Assembly (NCBI GenBank): GCA_007922225.1
Contig: ML680098.1
Span: 3,534,001-3,598,000 of the forward strand
DNA: 64,000 nucleotides
Origin: Emydura subglobosa
Lineage: Eukaryota > Chordata > Testudines > Chelidae
Reading direction: 5' to 3'
A program made the translations under genes and the position numbers. Under the pieces are notes generated by a model that saw only the letters and a list, made by a program, of their open reading frames with translations, made no database searches and was not told the origin of the DNA. Shown here in pieces: positions 63,751 to 64,000 of this stretch; positions within the stretch are counted from its first letter, which is position 1; each line of letters opens with the position of its first letter.

Positions 63751-64000
63751 AATTAAAGTTCCATTTGCTAGCTTCACATACTCACATCACAAATTTCCTA
63801 ATATTTCCAACACATTTAATACCAATATCAAAAATCCTCTAAAAATCCATTATTTCAAACTTAAACTGCCCTTTTGTAGTCTTCTTGTTGAGCTCAAAAA
63901 TCTTATAACCCTAGATCAAGCACGGTAGGATAAGTATCTAGGCTTCATACTTTTGCAAAGCCTATAACAATATTTTACATTTGTTTTCCTTACTTGCATT
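63751..64000. other. AT-rich intron at the window end
   Basis: Probably the rest of copy B of the direct repeat, compared with 63181-63436, but similarity is weak. No exon recognised. Confidence 0.4.

Overview
This window is vertebrate nuclear DNA from inside one very large gene. Two short exons on the + strand (26895-26988 and 30242-30353) encode consecutive parts of the BK potassium channel alpha subunit, KCNMA1 (Slo1). Together they cover the S1-S2 loop, S2, the S2-S3 loop, S3 and the S3-S4 linker. Everything else is intron: at least 26.9 kb upstream, 3,253 bp between the exons, and at least 33.6 kb downstream. I found no other host gene, tRNA, rRNA or CRISPR array, and nothing bacterial or operon-like.

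The organism is most likely a turtle; a crocodilian or other sauropsid is less likely. The evidence is the repeat content. There are several CR1 LINE copies with 3' tails that I know from turtle genomes. There are also MIR and 5S-rRNA-derived SINE remnants, L3/CR1-L3-type LINE debris, short hAT-like and palindromic non-autonomous DNA transposons, and a gag-like retrotransposon fragment. The sequence is AT-rich apart from a few repeat-derived GC-richer blocks. The species call rests on memory of repeat families, not on a search.

Layout. 1-5 kb: C22/CA microsatellite, a 94-bp palindromic element, then a long decayed CR1 copy (antisense). 5-13 kb: mostly unmarked intron with a CR1 scrap near 7 kb, a gag-like retroelement at about 8.8-10.3 kb and a MIR at 12.9 kb. 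14-20 kb: CR1 3' debris, a 255-bp inverted-repeat element and an L3-like block. 23.5-25.9 kb: an LTR-like repeat split by the youngest CR1 copy, whose reverse-transcriptase frame is still open. 26.9 and 30.2 kb: the two KCNMA1 exons. 31.2-32.4 kb: a CR1 copy of the same subfamily and orientation as the one at 2.3-5 kb. 34-45 kb: a CR1 fragment, a clean 181-bp hAT element with perfect target duplication, an LTR-like block and another CR1 tail. 50-52.5 kb: L3-like debris, a GC-rich LTR candidate and a 5S-derived SINE. 53-60 kb: MIRs, one split by a 202-bp inverted-repeat element, and two more palindromic elements. 60-64 kb: a common reptile interspersed repeat, and a diverged ~570-590 bp direct repeat running to the window end.

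I did not find a convincing new biological system. The points most worth checking are the two similar CR1 copies that flank both channel exons in direct orientation, the nested and intact-frame CR1, the small inverted-repeat elements with clear ends, and the unidentified tandem repeat at the right edge.
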